Origin: CAYTOF01 sp964439435
GTDB lineage: Bacteria > Bacillota > Clostridia > Oscillospirales > QAMX01
Direction of reading: 5' to 3'
DNA length: 64,000 nt
Assembly (NCBI GenBank): GCA_964439435.1
Contig: CAYTOF010000001.1
Coordinates: 7,314-71,313, forward strand
In this document: positions 51,473-60,323 of the stretch, piece after piece
Position numbering within the stretch: position 1 is the stretch's first letter
Layout: each line of letters starts with the position of its first letter
Made by a program: the position numbers and the translations under genes
The notes under the pieces: generated by a model
What the model was told of the DNA's origin: nothing
The model's database searches: none
The model's input: the letters and a program-made list of their open reading frames with translations, nothing else

Positions 51473-52597
51473 ATGCAAAAGGAACTTATACGTCTTGCCG
51501 ACATCGTCATGAAGTATGACGGCGAGGAGGTATTAAGGTCTATAAACCTTGAAGTCAGGGACAAGGAGTTTATAACGCTGCTGGGCCCATCGGGTTGCGG
51601 AAAAACAACCACATTGCGCATCATAGGTGGATTTGAAACACCGAACTTTGGAGATGTCTTCTTCGAGGGTAAGCGCATAAACGATGTACCGCCTCATAAA
51701 AGAAAATTAAACACGGTATTCCAAAAATACGCTTTGTTTCCGCATTTAAATGTCTTTGAAAATGTGGCTTTTGGGTTGCGCTTGCAGAAAGTGCCCGAAA
51801 AAGAAATTCGGGAACGTGTGCTTGAAATGCTGGAGCTTGTAAACCTGCGCGGTTATGAAAGGCGTTCCGCAAACGCCTTGTCGGGAGGGCAACAACAACG
51901 CGTTGCCATTGCAAGAGCCCTTGTTTTGCGTCCTCGCCTGCTGCTGCTTGATGAACCGCTGGGAGCACTTGATCTGCGACTGCGCAAAGATATGCAAGTG
52001 GAACTGAAACGCATTCAACAGCAGCTTGACATAACATTTATTTACGTCACCCACGACCAAGAAGAGGCTCTCACCATGAGCGACCGTGTGGTCGTCATGG
52101 ATAAGGGTATAATACAGCAAATCGGCACCCCGGAGGACATATACAACGAGCCCAAAAACGCCTTTGTTGCGGACTTTATCGGAGAATCCAATATAATCGA
52201 CGGCTTGATGATTTCTGACTATCAAGTGGAATTCAGCGGCAGGAGATTTGACTGTCTCGACGCAGGATTTGGGAAAAGAGAGCCCGTGGATGTTGTCATC
52301 CGCCCGGAAGACATAGATATCATCCCCTATGAAAAGGGCCATATCAGAGGCACGATAACCAACGTGACCTTCAAGGGCGTTCACTATGAGTTTATAATTG
52401 ATGTGGACGGGTATAAATGGCTCATCCAATCCACCGACTATCAGGAACAAGGCAGCGATGTTGCCTTCATCATAAACCCTGAAGATATACATATCATGAA
52501 GAAAAGCGAGTATTCAGGTGTGTTTGGCGACTACTCGTCATTCAGCCAAGAATACGCCGAGGACAGTGAAAATCCTGAGGTGCAAGATGAAAGCTAA
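51473..52597 (+). CDS. potA: Spermidine/putrescine ABC transporter ATPase
   Basis: Cytoplasmic ATPase that powers polyamine uptake. The 374-residue protein has Walker A GPSGCGKTTTLRI (about 39-51), signature LSGGQQQRVAIARAL (about 135-149), Walker B LLLLDEPLGALD (about 159-170) and a C-terminal TOBE/OB domain (about 240-345). GAGGAGGAG precedes the ATG. The last 11 bases overlap potB. The four genes form one operon with polar order ATPase, two permeases, binding protein. Confidence 0.93.
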   Translation: MQKELIRLADIVMKYDGEEVLRSINLEVRDKEFITLLGPSGCGKTTTLRIIGGFETPNFGDVFFEGKRINDVPPHKRKLNTVFQKYALFPHLNVFENVAFGLRLQKVPEKEIRERVLEMLELVNLRGYERRSANALSGGQQQRVAIARALVLRPRLLLLDEPLGALDLRLRKDMQVELKRIQQQLDITFIYVTHDQEEALTMSDRVVVMDKGIIQQIGTPEDIYNEPKNAFVADFIGESNIIDGLMISDYQVEFSGRRFDCLDAGFGKREPVDVVIRPEDIDIIPYEKGHIRGTITNVTFKGVHYEFIIDVDGYKWLIQSTDYQEQGSDVAFIINPEDIHIMKKSEYSGVFGDYSSFSQEYAEDSENPEVQDES

Positions 52598-53396
52598 AAT
52601 TCTTGCAGTTCCATATATGATTTGGATGGCGATATTCACAGTGGCACCTCTTCTGGTCGTCGCATATTTTGCCTTTACCAACCGCGCCACAGGTGAATTT
52701 ACGCTTGCAAATTTAAACGCAATCAAAAACTATCTGCCGACCTTCATAGATTCGCTCTGGCTGGCGGCGATATCCGCACTTCTTTGTCTTATCATAGGCT
52801 ACCCCGTTGCCTATACCATAGCCCATGCCAAACCCTCCACGCAGCGCTTGCTGGTTTTGCTTGTGATGTTGCCCATGTGCATGAGTTTTTTACTGCGCAC
52901 CTTGGCTTTGGTTGCAATTTTGGAGGACACGGGCATTGTAAACAAATTGCTGGGTGTATTTGGAATAGGCCCGTTCAAACTCATACGCACTCACAGTGCA
53001 GTGGTTCTTGGCATGGTCTACAACTATCTGCCCTATATGATTTTGCCTCTGTACAGCGTCCTCACAAAGCTGAGCCCGCGCCTTATTGAAGCTGCACATG
53101 ACCTCGGCTGCAGTGGTGTGCGTATATTCACAAGGATATATCTGCCACTCACTCTGCCCGGCATCATCTCAGGCATCACCATGGTCTTTGTCCCCGCAGT
53201 GAGCACCTTTTATATTTCCAAGAAACTCGGAGGAACGGGCACGGCAATGGTGGGAGATATCATTGAGAGCCAGTTCAAAGCCACATACGATATGAATGTA
53301 GGTGCGGCCATGTCGTTGGGGTTGATGGTGATAGTGCTTATCAGTATGAGCATAATCAGTCGGTTCACAAACGACGGGGAGGTGGATTTGATATGA
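52587..53396 (+). CDS. potB: Spermidine/putrescine ABC permease PotB
   Basis: Membrane subunit of the polyamine importer. The 269-residue protein has six hydrophobic segments and the permease EAA loop EAAHDLGCSGVRIFTRIYLPLTLPG (about 172-196) that contacts PotA. ATG at 52587 is chosen because GAGGTG lies 5 bases upstream, inside potA; a frame open to 52518 would overlap potA too far. It overlaps potC by 4 bases. Confidence 0.93.
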   Translation: MKAKILAVPYMIWMAIFTVAPLLVVAYFAFTNRATGEFTLANLNAIKNYLPTFIDSLWLAAISALLCLIIGYPVAYTIAHAKPSTQRLLVLLVMLPMCMSFLLRTLALVAILEDTGIVNKLLGVFGIGPFKLIRTHSAVVLGMVYNYLPYMILPLYSVLTKLSPRLIEAAHDLGCSGVRIFTRIYLPLTLPGIISGITMVFVPAVSTFYISKKLGGTGTAMVGDIIESQFKATYDMNVGAAMSLGLMVIVLISMSIISRFTNDGEVDLI

Positions 53397-54202
53397 AGAG
53401 ATTCAACTCATGCTTTGCCGCAGCGGTTTTTGTTTTTCTGTACGCGCCTATGTTGCTGCTTATCGCCGCCTCCTTCAACGCAGGCAAAGATTTATCTGTT
53501 TATAAAGGATTTACTTTTGCACAGTATGTGGAGCTTTTCAAAGACGCAAGGCTTATCGGCCTCCTCATAAATTCCTTTATCATAGCTATTCTCTCTGCGG
53601 CGATTGCCACAGTGCTTGGCACAGTTGCGGCCGTTGGCATCAGCAGGATGGGGAAACGGGCAAGGTCGGCCATGATGACGGTGACAAATATCCCGATGAC
53701 GAATCCCGACATTGTGACGGGCATATCCCTCGCCCTTTTATTTGCATTTGCAGGAAAAATATTTGCAATCAACAACATCCTTGGTTTTTCCACACTGCTC
53801 ATTGCTCATATCACATTTAATTTGCCCTATGTGATCCTTTCGGTTATGCCGAAATTGCGCCAACTCAGCCCCAGCCTCGGTGAGGCAGCGCTGGATCTTG
53901 GATGTACGCCCCTGCAGGCATTTTTCAAAGTGACATTGCCCGAGATCATGCCCGGCATCATAACAGGAGCAATGATGGCATTTACTATGTCCCTGGACGA
54001 CTTTGTCATATCATATTTTGTCTATGGAGCCACATTTTCCACATTGCCCATCGAGATATACAGTTATACCAAAAAGCCCTTGCCTGCAAAGATCTACGCA
54101 CTGTTCACCCTCGTGTTTTTTGCCGTGTTGGTGGTCATGATTCTTATGAACATCGTGCAGGCAAAAGATGCAAAAAGGAGAGAAAGCATAACAACACATT
54201 GA
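53393..54202 (+). CDS. potC: Spermidine/putrescine ABC permease PotC
   Basis: Second membrane subunit of the importer. The 269-residue protein has about six membrane segments and the EAA loop GEAALDLGCTPLQAFFKVTLPEIMPGI (about 163-189). ATG overlaps the potB stop (ATGA), so the pair is coupled. The C-terminus ends in a basic cytoplasmic tail (KDAKRRESITTH). Confidence 0.93.
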   Translation: MKRFNSCFAAAVFVFLYAPMLLLIAASFNAGKDLSVYKGFTFAQYVELFKDARLIGLLINSFIIAILSAAIATVLGTVAAVGISRMGKRARSAMMTVTNIPMTNPDIVTGISLALLFAFAGKIFAINNILGFSTLLIAHITFNLPYVILSVMPKLRQLSPSLGEAALDLGCTPLQAFFKVTLPEIMPGIITGAMMAFTMSLDDFVISYFVYGATFSTLPIEIYSYTKKPLPAKIYALFTLVFFAVLVVMILMNIVQAKDAKRRESITTH

Positions 54203-54234
54203 ATATTGTACTTGCGTGAAGGAGAGTGAAAAGA

Positions 54235-55395
54235 ATGAAGAAAATTATAATACTGTTAGTGGCCATAGTTTTGATTCTGGCAGGATGCGCCGGAGACAGT
54301 GAAAAACCCGCAACACAATCCATAAATGTCTACAACTGGGGTATCTATATCTCAGACGGCACAGACGGATATATCGATGTCAATGCGGAGTTCACAAAGA
54401 AGACAGGCATACAGGTGAACTATACAACATTTGAAACAAACGAATCCCTATATACAAAGCTGAAAACCGGCGGAGCAAACTACGATGTCATTTTCCCCTC
54501 GGACTATATGGTCTCAAAACTCATAGATGAGGATATGCTCGCACCGCTCAACTACGACAATATCCCAAACTACTCACATATAGACGAGGAGTTCAAGGGC
54601 AGGAGCTACGATCCCGAGGACAGATACACCGTCCCCTACACTTGGGGAGCCGTGGGGCTTATCTACAACTCAAAGTATATTACCAAGGATGTTGACAGTT
54701 GGGAGCTGATGTGGGATGAGGAATATGCAGGAAAGATACTGAACTTTGACAACCCCAGAGACGCCTTTGGTATAGCCCAGATTTTGTTGGGAATCGATCC
54801 GAATTCAAATAAACTTGAGGACATCGAAAAAGCCGGCGAGAAGTTGGCAGAGCAAAAGCCTCTCATACAGAGCTATGTGATGGACCAAGTCTACGGACAG
54901 ATGCAAGATGAAGAGGCGTGGATTGCCGCATATTATGCCGGAGACTATCTGCTGATGTCTCAAGAAAATGAAAACCTTGAATTTGTCTATCCCAAAGAGG
55001 GCTTTAACCTCTTTATTGATGTGATGTGCATTCCCAAAGACGCTGAAAACAAAGAAGCCGCCGAGGCGTATATCAACTTCCTGACCGACCCGGAAATTGC
55101 GGGGCAAAACCTTGACTATATCGGATATTCCGCCCCAATGAGTGCCGCAAAGGAATATATGGACGAGGAGATGGCAAACAGCGATATCGCCTACCCTTCT
55201 GATGAAGTGCTTTCCAGAGGTGTGGTGTATGAAAACCTCACAGAAGAGACCACAAAACGCATGAATGAGCTCTTCAATGACATAAAAGCTTCGGGCAGTG
55301 GATGGAGCGCCTTTGTTTTTGCCGGAATAGGTGTAGCGGCAGTGGCTTTGGTGGTGTATCTCATTGTACGCAAGAAAAAACGCGAAGACTATTAA
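54235..55395 (+). CDS. potD: Polyamine-binding lipoprotein PotD with C-terminal membrane helix
   Basis: Extracellular binding protein that delivers spermidine or putrescine. The 386-residue protein has lipobox LAGC (Cys18) and then the family start INVYNWGIYISDGTDGYIDV. Late in the protein lies a second hydrophobic helix (about 356-376, FAGIGVAAVALVVYLIV) followed by RKKKREDY. Normal PotD has none, so this one would be tied to the membrane at both ends. ATG at 54235 follows AAGGAGAG at 8 bases; GTG at 54226 is too close. A terminator follows. Confidence 0.92.
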   Translation: MKKIIILLVAIVLILAGCAGDSEKPATQSINVYNWGIYISDGTDGYIDVNAEFTKKTGIQVNYTTFETNESLYTKLKTGGANYDVIFPSDYMVSKLIDEDMLAPLNYDNIPNYSHIDEEFKGRSYDPEDRYTVPYTWGAVGLIYNSKYITKDVDSWELMWDEEYAGKILNFDNPRDAFGIAQILLGIDPNSNKLEDIEKAGEKLAEQKPLIQSYVMDQVYGQMQDEEAWIAAYYAGDYLLMSQENENLEFVYPKEGFNLFIDVMCIPKDAENKEAAEAYINFLTDPEIAGQNLDYIGYSAPMSAAKEYMDEEMANSDIAYPSDEVLSRGVVYENLTEETTKRMNELFNDIKASGSGWSAFVFAGIGVAAVALVVYLIVRKKKREDY

Positions 55396-55416
55396 AAGAG
55401 CACAGTTTGATAGATT

Positions 55417-55468
55417 AAAAGCTGTAATGAGAGATGTTCCGAAAAGAAGCTCTCACTACAGCTTTTTT
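55417..55468 (+). terminator. Terminator of potABCD
   Basis: Stem AAAGCTGTAATGAGAG with CTCTCACTACAGCTTT (one mismatch), loop of about 16 bases and a six-T run at 55463-55468. Confidence 0.88.
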
Positions 55469-55530
55469 GTATTTGGCTTTGCATCACTCCAAAGAGATGA
55501 CGCAAAAAATGCAAATAGGGGCAATCCCGC

Positions 55531-56718
55531 TTATATCTTTATATTTGAGTTTTGTACCACATCTCCGTCGGATTCATTTACAATGCGTACTTCGTCTTTA
55601 AAGGTATTTCCCTTGATGATAGCGCAATAAGCATTTTTGTCGATGTGAATGTGATTGTGGTCAGGGTCCATAAAGTCGCAGTTTGTGATGCTCACGCACC
55701 TGCCCTCTGAGTAAATTGCGGCATGGCCTTGGCTCACTTGGTCCCATTTTGAAAACTGGCACTGATTGAAGCTGATCTTGCCGTTGCCCCTTACATTTGC
55801 ATGGGTTGTGGTTGTTTTGACACCCCAAAATCCGCAGTTGTCAAACTTGACAGGACCTTCATTCTCCTCCGAGATTTCTATTCCGGCCATAAATTGACAG
55901 TTAGACCACGAAATCCCCGCAGTCGGCATCACTTTTTCGACCTTCACAGCCAGAGGGCCCACATCCGAACCGGAATTTACAAGCAGTACATTTCCCGCTC
56001 CGTGTTCAAAGTCTTTGAACAAAAAGCCGATTTTATAAAAAATGCAAAAACAACCGGTGACGAACTGCCAATCTGTCCTGCCGAAAATAAAACCCACTGA
56101 GTTTTTCGCGGTGTATTCCCCCAAAGCCTCATCCCAAAAAGGCCACAAGTGAACATTTTCCATGCGTCCGACATCAAAGCATTTGTCTACAAATACACCT
56201 GTTTTTAGTGGCTGCGCATAAAGCCCCTTTATATAATGACGCCCTGCAGCCCGCGTGCCGAAATCAACGGCATTCCAGGGGTTTACCAGCAGCACATCCA
56301 CAATGGAACAATTGTCTCCATTGCCTCGGACACACCAAGGGTAAGGGTGCAAATTTTGTTTGTCTTGCTCGGGGTAAAAGACGCTTAATCCCTTTAGAGT
56401 GGAGTTGTGCTTGAGGGTGATAAAGGCCTCGCCCTCTTCGCTGCCGGCCCCTTCAAAGGCAAGCAGCACACTTCCCTTGCATTCCGCAATGCGGGTTGCA
56501 GGTGCTTTGAACACCCCTTCCAGAGTGACATTGTCCGGAATTGTCAGGTGGGTTGAGATTGCATATTTCCCTGATGGAACAAAAACCGTGCCTCCGCCCA
56601 CGGCGTTCATCTCATCAAGGGCTTTTTGAAAAATTTTTGTGTTGTCGAAAGTTCCGTCGGCTATGGCATCTCTGTCGGCTATGTTGATAACACCGCTTTT
56701 TAAATAAGACAAATCCAT
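55531..56718 (-). CDS. Right-handed beta-helix protein (pectate lyase 3/GH55-like)
   Basis: A 395-residue predicted parallel beta-helix protein. It opens with the pectate-lyase-3 pattern (DAIADGTFDNTKIFQKALDE, then GGGTVFVPSGKYAISTHLTIPDNVTLEG) and continues with short repeats around NCSIVDVLL, NCQFMAGI, NCGFWGVK, NQCQFSKW and NCDFMDPD, which look like successive helix coils. No signal peptide is visible, so it appears cytoplasmic. Substrate unknown; such proteins bind or cleave acidic or beta-linked polysaccharides. AAAGGAG lies 7 bases before the ATG. It diverges from the GH172 gene across a 342-bp gap with an operator-like palindrome. Confidence 0.82.
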   Translation of the reverse strand: MDLSYLKSGVINIADRDAIADGTFDNTKIFQKALDEMNAVGGGTVFVPSGKYAISTHLTIPDNVTLEGVFKAPATRIAECKGSVLLAFEGAGSEEGEAFITLKHNSTLKGLSVFYPEQDKQNLHPYPWCVRGNGDNCSIVDVLLVNPWNAVDFGTRAAGRHYIKGLYAQPLKTGVFVDKCFDVGRMENVHLWPFWDEALGEYTAKNSVGFIFGRTDWQFVTGCFCIFYKIGFLFKDFEHGAGNVLLVNSGSDVGPLAVKVEKVMPTAGISWSNCQFMAGIEISEENEGPVKFDNCGFWGVKTTTTHANVRGNGKISFNQCQFSKWDQVSQGHAAIYSEGRCVSITNCDFMDPDHNHIHIDKNAYCAIIKGNTFKDEVRIVNESDGDVVQNSNIKI

Positions 56719-56793
56719 TTTGAGCTCCTTTTAAATTTTATCAAAGCGCATTCTGTCAAACTTCTGATCTCCTACTTGAGCTTGAGTCAAAGA

Positions 56794-56827
56794 AACGAAA
56801 ACATTTCGTTCTTATTAAAACATTTCG
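56794..56827. promoter_or_regulatory. Putative operator in the divergent beta-helix/GH172 region
   Basis: A perfect palindrome AACGAAA, ACA, TTTCGTT (56794-56810) is followed by a second half-site: AAAACATTTCG at 56798-56808 recurs at 56817-56827, 19 bp on. The spacing of nearly two helical turns suggests one dimer plus a further half-site. A 12-bp AT palindrome (CTATAATTATAG, about 56887-56898) is further right. The rest of 56719-57060 holds no gene. Confidence 0.5.
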
Positions 56828-57060
56828 CTTTTAACAAGAACCGGTCATTGAAAAGCTTTAGCAGTTGATATGGCAACCATCCACTGCTATAATTATAGTA
56901 AATATAACCGATATGTAAATACTAAAAAAGGGCAAAATTGCATGTGCAGTCATTTTGGGAAATTATCTTGGACTTTTAGGGCTGTTTTCTAAGGACACAT
57001 TGACTTTAAACGGTAAAAGCGAAATTTTTACGATACTATAAAATGAGCGGAGGAGAGATT

Positions 57061-58167
57061 GTGTTTAACATAGGAGAAATCTATATTCCAAGGCAGTGCA
57101 AAAGCAAGAGAATATCAAGTTATGATAAAACAGGGGGTAACAAGGACCGCATAGCCATTGCAGCCGGGGAGATAAAGACCATTGCAGAGATAGAAGGTTG
57201 CGGTGTGATAAGGCATATTTGGATGACAATATCTTCAAGAGATCCAATGATACGCAGGAATGCCATATTGCGCATGTATTGGGATGACGAAAAAGAGCCA
57301 AGTGTGGAATCTCCCATCGGTGATTTTTTTGGTCAAGGATGGGGTGAACAATATAATTATGCTTCACTGCCTCTGGCGGCAACCCCTGCATCCGGGAGCG
57401 GACTTTGCTGTTATTTTCCAATGCCTTTCAAGGAAAACGCAAGGATAACCGTGGAAAATCAGTCGGAGATAGAGATGCGCGGGCTTTATTATTATATCGA
57501 CTACGAACTCCATGAGCGTGAGTCAAACCCTGTACTGCACTTTCATGCTCTGTGGAATCGAGAACTGACCACTCCATTTGACGGTATAGAAGAGGAGCAC
57601 AACAGTGACGGGCAGGAATACAAAAATATAACAGGCAAAGACAACTATATTTTTGCTGATATTCTCGGCAAAGGACATTTTGTGGGCATAAACTATTTCG
57701 TGGACAGCCCTACAACGAGATGGCCGGGAGAGGGAGACGATTTGTTTTTAATAGACGGCGAACTCTGGCCAGGTTCTCTGCACGGCACAGGAGCGGAAGA
57801 CTTTTTCAACACCGCCTGGTGTCCAAACGAAATATACGCTCACCCGTATTTTGGCTGTGCCAAAGTGCCGCATAAATACGGATGGCTGGGCAGAACACAT
57901 TATTACAGGTTCTTTTTGCAGGATCCGATATATTTTGAAAAGTCTCTTGTCGCTTCAATTGAGCACGGTCATGCCAATACACTGACCCTGGATCTTGCCA
58001 CTGTTGCGTATTGGTATCAAAGCGAGCCGCACAAAAAATTTGCCCTGTTGCCTCCTGTGGAGCAAAGGCAAAACATGCCTGAAATCAGCCCGGGGGATAT
58101 ACACGAATGGCGTAAAGCGTGGAGAGAACTTCGTGGAAACCGTGCTCTTTGGGGCAATGAAAAATAA
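57061..58167 (+). CDS. DUF2961/GH172 family glycoside hydrolase
   Basis: A 368-residue protein of the DUF2961 family, now GH172, whose known members act on difructose anhydrides or D-arabinofuranosides. Family blocks are GCGVIRHIWMTISSRDP, SPIGDFFGQGW (about 85-95), YYYIDYEL and the acidic GTGAEDFFNTAWCP (about 242-255), which carries a likely catalytic Glu. No signal peptide is seen. Start is GTG at 57061 since GGAGGAGAG sits 4-5 bases upstream; an ATG at 57043 lacks a site. Homologues often act as trimers or hexamers. Probably co-regulated with the divergent beta-helix gene. Confidence 0.87.
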   Translation: MFNIGEIYIPRQCKSKRISSYDKTGGNKDRIAIAAGEIKTIAEIEGCGVIRHIWMTISSRDPMIRRNAILRMYWDDEKEPSVESPIGDFFGQGWGEQYNYASLPLAATPASGSGLCCYFPMPFKENARITVENQSEIEMRGLYYYIDYELHERESNPVLHFHALWNRELTTPFDGIEEEHNSDGQEYKNITGKDNYIFADILGKGHFVGINYFVDSPTTRWPGEGDDLFLIDGELWPGSLHGTGAEDFFNTAWCPNEIYAHPYFGCAKVPHKYGWLGRTHYYRFFLQDPIYFEKSLVASIEHGHANTLTLDLATVAYWYQSEPHKKFALLPPVEQRQNMPEISPGDIHEWRKAWRELRGNRALWGNEK

Positions 58168-58239
58168 GAAAAGTAAAAAAGATCGTTCTTGGACAAATCT
58201 TCTCCAAGACTCGAGCTTAAAATTCGGAAAGGAGAGCAA

Positions 58240-58347
58240 TTGGCTTTGTCGAGCACTCAAACAGACAGAGAGGTGCTCTTCCGCGGAATTTCAAAGAGAA
58301 AAGACAATGGCTTGGTTAAAGCCGCACAGATGAAGGTGAAAGATTGA
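58240..58347 (+). CDS. Possible 35-residue small protein
   Basis: A short frame with TTG at 58240 (or TTG at 58246, better spaced from GGAGAG at 58231-58236). The product, ending KAAQMKVKD, is basic and matches nothing I know. It lies in the 218-bp gap between the GH172 and CocE-like genes. It may be a real small gene, the remnant of a larger one, or chance. Confidence 0.2.
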   Translation: MALSSTQTDREVLFRGISKRKDNGLVKAAQMKVKD

Positions 58348-58385
58348 TCTTGGAGAGAAAAATATAGCACATGGGGTGACGGGAA

Positions 58386-60221
58386 ATGGAACAGACGGAA
58401 AGTAAAGATATAAAGGCAAAAAAGGAGGCGCAATGGCACCATTGCCGGGAAGAACTTGAAAAGAGCGGGATGCGTGCAAAGGAGCAAGACCCTGAATTAC
58501 CCAATGTTTTTTGCGCTTACAACATCCGGCTTCCCATGACAGATGGAACCGGGCTTGCAACAGACATATACTTTCCGTCTGAAATCGGACCTTTTCCTGT
58601 AATACTTGCCCGCAGCACATATGGAAAACCGTCTGCCGAAGCGGAGAGGTGGATGCTTCGAGGATATGTCTTGGTTATCCAGGATGTTCGAGGGCTTGGA
58701 GACAGCGAAGGGGAATTTGTTGCCTTTGAACCGGACGGTTGGGGCCCGGATCACACCGACGGCAACGATACGATAAAGTGGATAATGTCGCAGCCTTGGT
58801 GTAGTGGCAAAGTCGGTACCTACGGAGGGTCTGCCCTCGGGATAACACAAGTGCGCCTTGCTCCCGGCAGCAAAACTTTGTCGGCACAGACAATAAGTGC
58901 CGCAGCCTCAGATTTTTATGGAAATCTCGCATATCAGGGCGGTGTGTGGAGAAAGGAACTCTGTGAGGGCTGGCTGGCTCTGTTTGGAGAGAAGGGTAAA
59001 AAGACAAAGGAAATCTGGAAAGCTCATCCGCAAAAAGATGAGTATTGGGAACGCTACGATGTGGAGTCAAGGGCGTATGAGATCACCGCCCCGGGGATTC
59101 ATTTCGGAGGTTGGTGGGATATCTTTGCCCAGGGGACAATCAACAGCTTTTTAACCCGTCAAAATAAAGGTGGAGAGGGTGCACGGGGAAATCAAGTGCT
59201 CATAATGAAAAACTGTCCCCACGGGGAGTTTCCTCAACCGGATTACACTTATAGAGAAAACAGAGACGAACTCAGAGTGTCTCATCATGAGTTCGCATTC
59301 TTTGACCATTGGCTCAAAGGAGAGGAAAAGAGCGACCTTTTAACGAAACGCGTCAAATACTACATTATAGGGGACGATTCAGATATGCAGGCGCCCGGCA
59401 ATGAGTGGAGAGAAGCGGACTCATGGCCGCCCTTTGAAATTGACGAAGTGCCCTTTTTCTTGAGTGCAGATAAAAAGCTTTGCTCTGATAAAGAAGACGC
59501 AGTTGAGGGTTTCTTGACATTTGAAGCGGACCCCCACAATCCTTGCCCCACTCTTGGAGGCCAAAACCTGACGATTGCAGCCGGACCTTGGGATCAGAGA
59601 AGAGTCAGCTCCGGCCAGATCGATTTCGTAAAAAATTACAACCATCTTGAAAGACCATCGGGATGGGATGAGCTTTTGAGATTGTATGAGCAGGATGATA
59701 TCTTAGTGCCAAGAACGGATATATTGGAATTTGAAACAGAGGAATTGACCACTCCCCTTGAAATTGCAGGTCAAGTACGAGTAGCACTCTGTGTTTCCAC
59801 CAACGTTCCGGACACGGATTTCACAGCAAAGCTGGTGGACATATACCCCGATGGCCGGGAGATTTTGTTGCTTGACAGTATTGTAAGGCTGAAATACAGA
59901 GTGGGTTTTGAAAGAGCGGCACCCCCTATGCAAAAAGGAGAAGTCGTCCCCATAGAGATTGACCTCTGGCATACAAGCTGTATTTTCAATACCGGACATA
60001 AAATAGGACTTCGGATTTCCGGGAGCAATTATCCGAGATTTGAGATAAATCCAAATACGGGAGAGGATTTCCCTTCGGATTTGCCGATGATGGTGGCTAA
60101 AAACACAGTTCAAATGGGCAAAAACTTTGAAAGTGCACTGATCTTGCCACTGCGGGCAAGTGGAGGTATAACTGCTGGAAAGACCGATACGGCTTTTCTA
60201 CCAAAAACTTCAAAGAGATAA
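58386..60221 (+). CDS. CocE/NonD-family (X-Pro dipeptidyl-peptidase S15-like) hydrolase
   Basis: A 611-residue alpha/beta hydrolase with a C-terminal jelly-roll (X-Pro C-terminal) domain (about 375-595). The nucleophile is probably the Ser in GTYGGSALG (about 138-146); the Asp is in HFGGWWDIF and the His in KNCPHGEF. The oxyanion region is ILARSTYGK and VIQDVRGLGDSEGEF. Family members act on cocaine esters, beta-lactam acyl groups or peptides, so substrate is unknown. A GGGGTGA-type site lies ahead of the ATG. No signal peptide. Neighbours suggest a role in carbohydrate or ester breakdown. Confidence 0.88.
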   Translation: MEQTESKDIKAKKEAQWHHCREELEKSGMRAKEQDPELPNVFCAYNIRLPMTDGTGLATDIYFPSEIGPFPVILARSTYGKPSAEAERWMLRGYVLVIQDVRGLGDSEGEFVAFEPDGWGPDHTDGNDTIKWIMSQPWCSGKVGTYGGSALGITQVRLAPGSKTLSAQTISAAASDFYGNLAYQGGVWRKELCEGWLALFGEKGKKTKEIWKAHPQKDEYWERYDVESRAYEITAPGIHFGGWWDIFAQGTINSFLTRQNKGGEGARGNQVLIMKNCPHGEFPQPDYTYRENRDELRVSHHEFAFFDHWLKGEEKSDLLTKRVKYYIIGDDSDMQAPGNEWREADSWPPFEIDEVPFFLSADKKLCSDKEDAVEGFLTFEADPHNPCPTLGGQNLTIAAGPWDQRRVSSGQIDFVKNYNHLERPSGWDELLRLYEQDDILVPRTDILEFETEELTTPLEIAGQVRVALCVSTNVPDTDFTAKLVDIYPDGREILLLDSIVRLKYRVGFERAAPPMQKGEVVPIEIDLWHTSCIFNTGHKIGLRISGSNYPRFEINPNTGEDFPSDLPMMVAKNTVQMGKNFESALILPLRASGGITAGKTDTAFLPKTSKR

Positions 60222-60274
60222 CAAAATCTAAATTTCAGGATGATTTGATGAACGTAAAAGAAGACAGCCATATA

Positions 60275-60310
60275 AAAAGCTCATCTGCCGGCGAAGACAG
60301 ATGAGCTTTT
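60275..60310. terminator. Bidirectional terminator
   Basis: Perfect 13-bp stem (60275-60287 with 60298-60310) with a 10-base loop; A-run on the left and T-run on the right. It separates the converging CocE-like and MetH-activation-like genes. Confidence 0.88.
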
Positions 60311-60323
60311 AAAACAGTGATAT

